This document shows positions 31,679 to 32,930 of a stretch of DNA of 32,930 nt, piece after piece. Both the position numbers and the translations under genes were made by a program. Each line of letters opens with the position of its first letter. Position 1 is the stretch's first letter. The notes below the pieces were generated by a model that was given only the letters and a program-made list of their open reading frames with translations, was not told where the DNA came from and made no database searches. Source of the stretch: Acidobacteriota bacterium (GTDB lineage: Bacteria; Acidobacteriota; Polarisedimenticolia; JAPUKU01); NCBI GenBank assembly GCA_027295505.1, contig JAPUKU010000224.1:1-32930 (forward strand), read 5' to 3'.

Positions 31679-32930
31679 ATGAGTCGATCACAGCCTTCGA
31701 GTCCGCGCAGGCTACTGAGAGGGCTTGCGGCGGTTCTGCTTGTGTGGAGCCTGATGGTTGTCGCTCCCGGAGCGCAGGCGCATATCGTTCCGCCTGAGGA
31801 ATTTCATCCCGTGGCGGAGAGCTATCGCCGGCTCTGCTTCCTCTTGAATCTGAATCCGGTACCCTGGACTCTGGTCGAGGCTGACGTGGGAGGTATTGCG
31901 GACGGATACGCTGGCGTCTCGAAGCTGGACGGACAGACCTACCTCGCCGAGGCTTCCAGGGTGGTGGCCTCAATGAAAGATCCGCAAGCTTCCGAGCCAC
32001 CGGATCGCATGGAGCAGCGTGCAGCCGTACGCCACGTTTTCGAGCTCTCTACGCGTGCCGTGGCCGGCACGCTCTCGCTGCGCCTCGAGGCCGCCCGTTC
32101 CGCGCTTTCCGATTACCGTTCCGCTTCGCGCCAGGTGGAGGAAGCGCGCCAGATCTGGGCCTCGTTCGAGCACGAGATCCGGTTCACCGATCGGCCTTCG
32201 TTCCAGCGGCTGGGACAGTGCTGGCTAACGCTGTCGGAAGCGCTCGGTCACCCGGGAATTTTCGGTATCGGCGAGCGGCGGCCGGATCGTGAGACGTTCC
32301 AAGAGGAGTCGGACGAGATCATCGAATATCTTGACGTCAACTTTGGCGAACGTTTCCACGTCCGCCCCGGGAGCCGCCTGGCCCCGCTGCCCGCCCATAG
32401 CGCAACGTTCGACGCGGGTGGAGCAGTGCCCGTCAAGCTGCCGCCGGGAAGCAATATGAACAAGCAGCTCCCACGCCCGCGCCAGATCCTCAACATGGCA
32501 GAGCGGGGGGTCGACGAGCATGACACGACGCTCATCGCCATGGGCGACATGGCCTTTGACAGCCCGATGATCTTCGGGGAGCCGGCCCGTTCGCTGATGC
32601 TGAGCTGTAACAGCTGCCACAACAAGGGTGTCACCAATCCCAATTTTCGCATTCCGGGGCTTTCAACACGTCCAGGAGGCATGGACGTCAGCAACAATTT
32701 CTTCGCCCCTCACGCAAACAATTCCCACTTTGCGGCACTCGACATCCCGGACCTCAGGGGCATCAGGTTCACCGCTCCCTACGGTCGCAACGGCCGCTTC
32801 GAATCTCTGCGGGAGTTCGTGCGCAACGTCATCATCAATGAGTTCAATGGCCCTGAACCCGATCCGTTACTTCTCGATTCCATGATTGCCTACATGCTGG
32901 AGTTCGATTTCCTTCCCAATCCGGTCCTGA
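31679..32930 (+). CDS. Exported cytochrome c peroxidase/MauG-like protein (3' truncated by window)
   Basis: Open to the window end (417 codons), so it is missing from the ORF track. GGAGG (31664-31668) precedes the ATG. A signal peptide (LLRGLAAVLLVWSLMVVAPGAQA) is followed by HIVPPEEFHPVAESYRRLC, a helical region, and after ~300 residues a c-type heme motif in LSCNSCHNKG (CxxCH). The downstream DLRGIRFTAPYGRNGRF is typical of the di-heme cytochrome c peroxidase/MauG group. Only one heme motif is seen here; a second may lie beyond the edge. It is likely periplasmic. The long N-terminal part before the heme is unassigned. Confidence 0.85.
   Translation, partial: MSRSQPSSPRRLLRGLAAVLLVWSLMVVAPGAQAHIVPPEEFHPVAESYRRLCFLLNLNPVPWTLVEADVGGIADGYAGVSKLDGQTYLAEASRVVASMKDPQASEPPDRMEQRAAVRHVFELSTRAVAGTLSLRLEAARSALSDYRSASRQVEEARQIWASFEHEIRFTDRPSFQRLGQCWLTLSEALGHPGIFGIGERRPDRETFQEESDEIIEYLDVNFGERFHVRPGSRLAPLPAHSATFDAGGAVPVKLPPGSNMNKQLPRPRQILNMAERGVDEHDTTLIAMGDMAFDSPMIFGEPARSLMLSCNSCHNKGVTNPNFRIPGLSTRPGGMDVSNNFFAPHANNSHFAALDIPDLRGIRFTAPYGRNGRFESLREFVRNVIINEFNGPEPDPLLLDSMIAYMLEFDFLPNPVL

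Noticed and set aside
1-32930. CRISPR array, prophage or complete insertion sequence
   Set aside because: No regularly spaced direct repeats, integrase, transposase or phage structural genes were seen on either strand.

Overview
This is a high-GC bacterial chromosomal window, dense in genes, with ordinary housekeeping content and no phage, integrase, intact insertion sequence or CRISPR array. The block tRNA-Ser / SRP RNA / dnaX / ybaB / recR is followed by a roadblock (MglB-like) protein and an MglA GTPase very close to those of Myxococcus. It also has QueF, DUF1015, DUF4139 and paired M16 peptidases. Together these suggest an Acidobacteriota-like or deltaproteobacterial-type (Myxococcota/Desulfobacterota) genome. 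Two-membrane architecture is supported by lipoprotein signals, a predicted outer-membrane barrel and LapA/LapB-type sequence. The phylum is an inference. Several genes start with TTG, GTG and even CTG.

Layout. (1) 1-1444: the tail of an unknown gene, a 172-nt spacer with a long inverted repeat, a Cys-rich protein, and a divergent DUF4149-type membrane protein. (2) 1542-5550 (+): tRNA-Ser(GGA), 4.5S-type SRP RNA, dnaX, ybaB, then (from a likely internal promoter) recR, mglB-like and mglA. (3) 5562-13260 (+): a strong promoter drives rplU-rpmA-obgE-nadD-rsfS and a sigma54 activator. A second promoter drives a LapA-LapB-like fusion, gpmI and comF, joined by 4-nt stop/start overlaps. (4) 13347-16959: an exported cyclophilin-like protein, a tiny 40-residue Lys/Arg-rich protein on the minus strand with its own terminator (absent from the ORF track), an exported protein of unknown function and a DUF1015 protein. 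(5) 16990-20182 (-): a predicted outer-membrane barrel, an exported helical repeat protein, a TPR protein, and a DEDDh exonuclease fused to a WYL-like domain, divergent from mutY. (6) 20225-25525: mutY, two tandem GFA-fold genes, a DUF4139 protein, a LOG-family protein and an O6-alkylguanine-DNA alkyltransferase. (7) 25591-30706 (+): an active/inactive M16 peptidase pair, queF, and a lipoprotein amidohydrolase. (8) 30776 to the end: a minus-strand double-ACT protein of GcvR type, a 348-nt partly AT-rich spacer with a promoter, and an exported cytochrome-c-peroxidase-like gene that runs off the window.

How the genes fit together. Much of the window is genome maintenance (dnaX, recR, the exonuclease-WYL protein, mutY, ogt) and translation or ribosome biogenesis (SRP RNA, tRNA-Ser, L21, L27, ObgE, RsfS, QueF). 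The rest is cell polarity (MglA/MglB), envelope proteins and central metabolism (GpmI, NadD). I see no single obvious new defence or mobile system. The most interesting items are the exonuclease-WYL fusion, the LapA-LapB fusion in the gpmI operon, the 40-residue histone-tail-like protein, the cyclophilin lacking its catalytic Arg, and the sigma54 activator with GAFSGA buried in a housekeeping operon.
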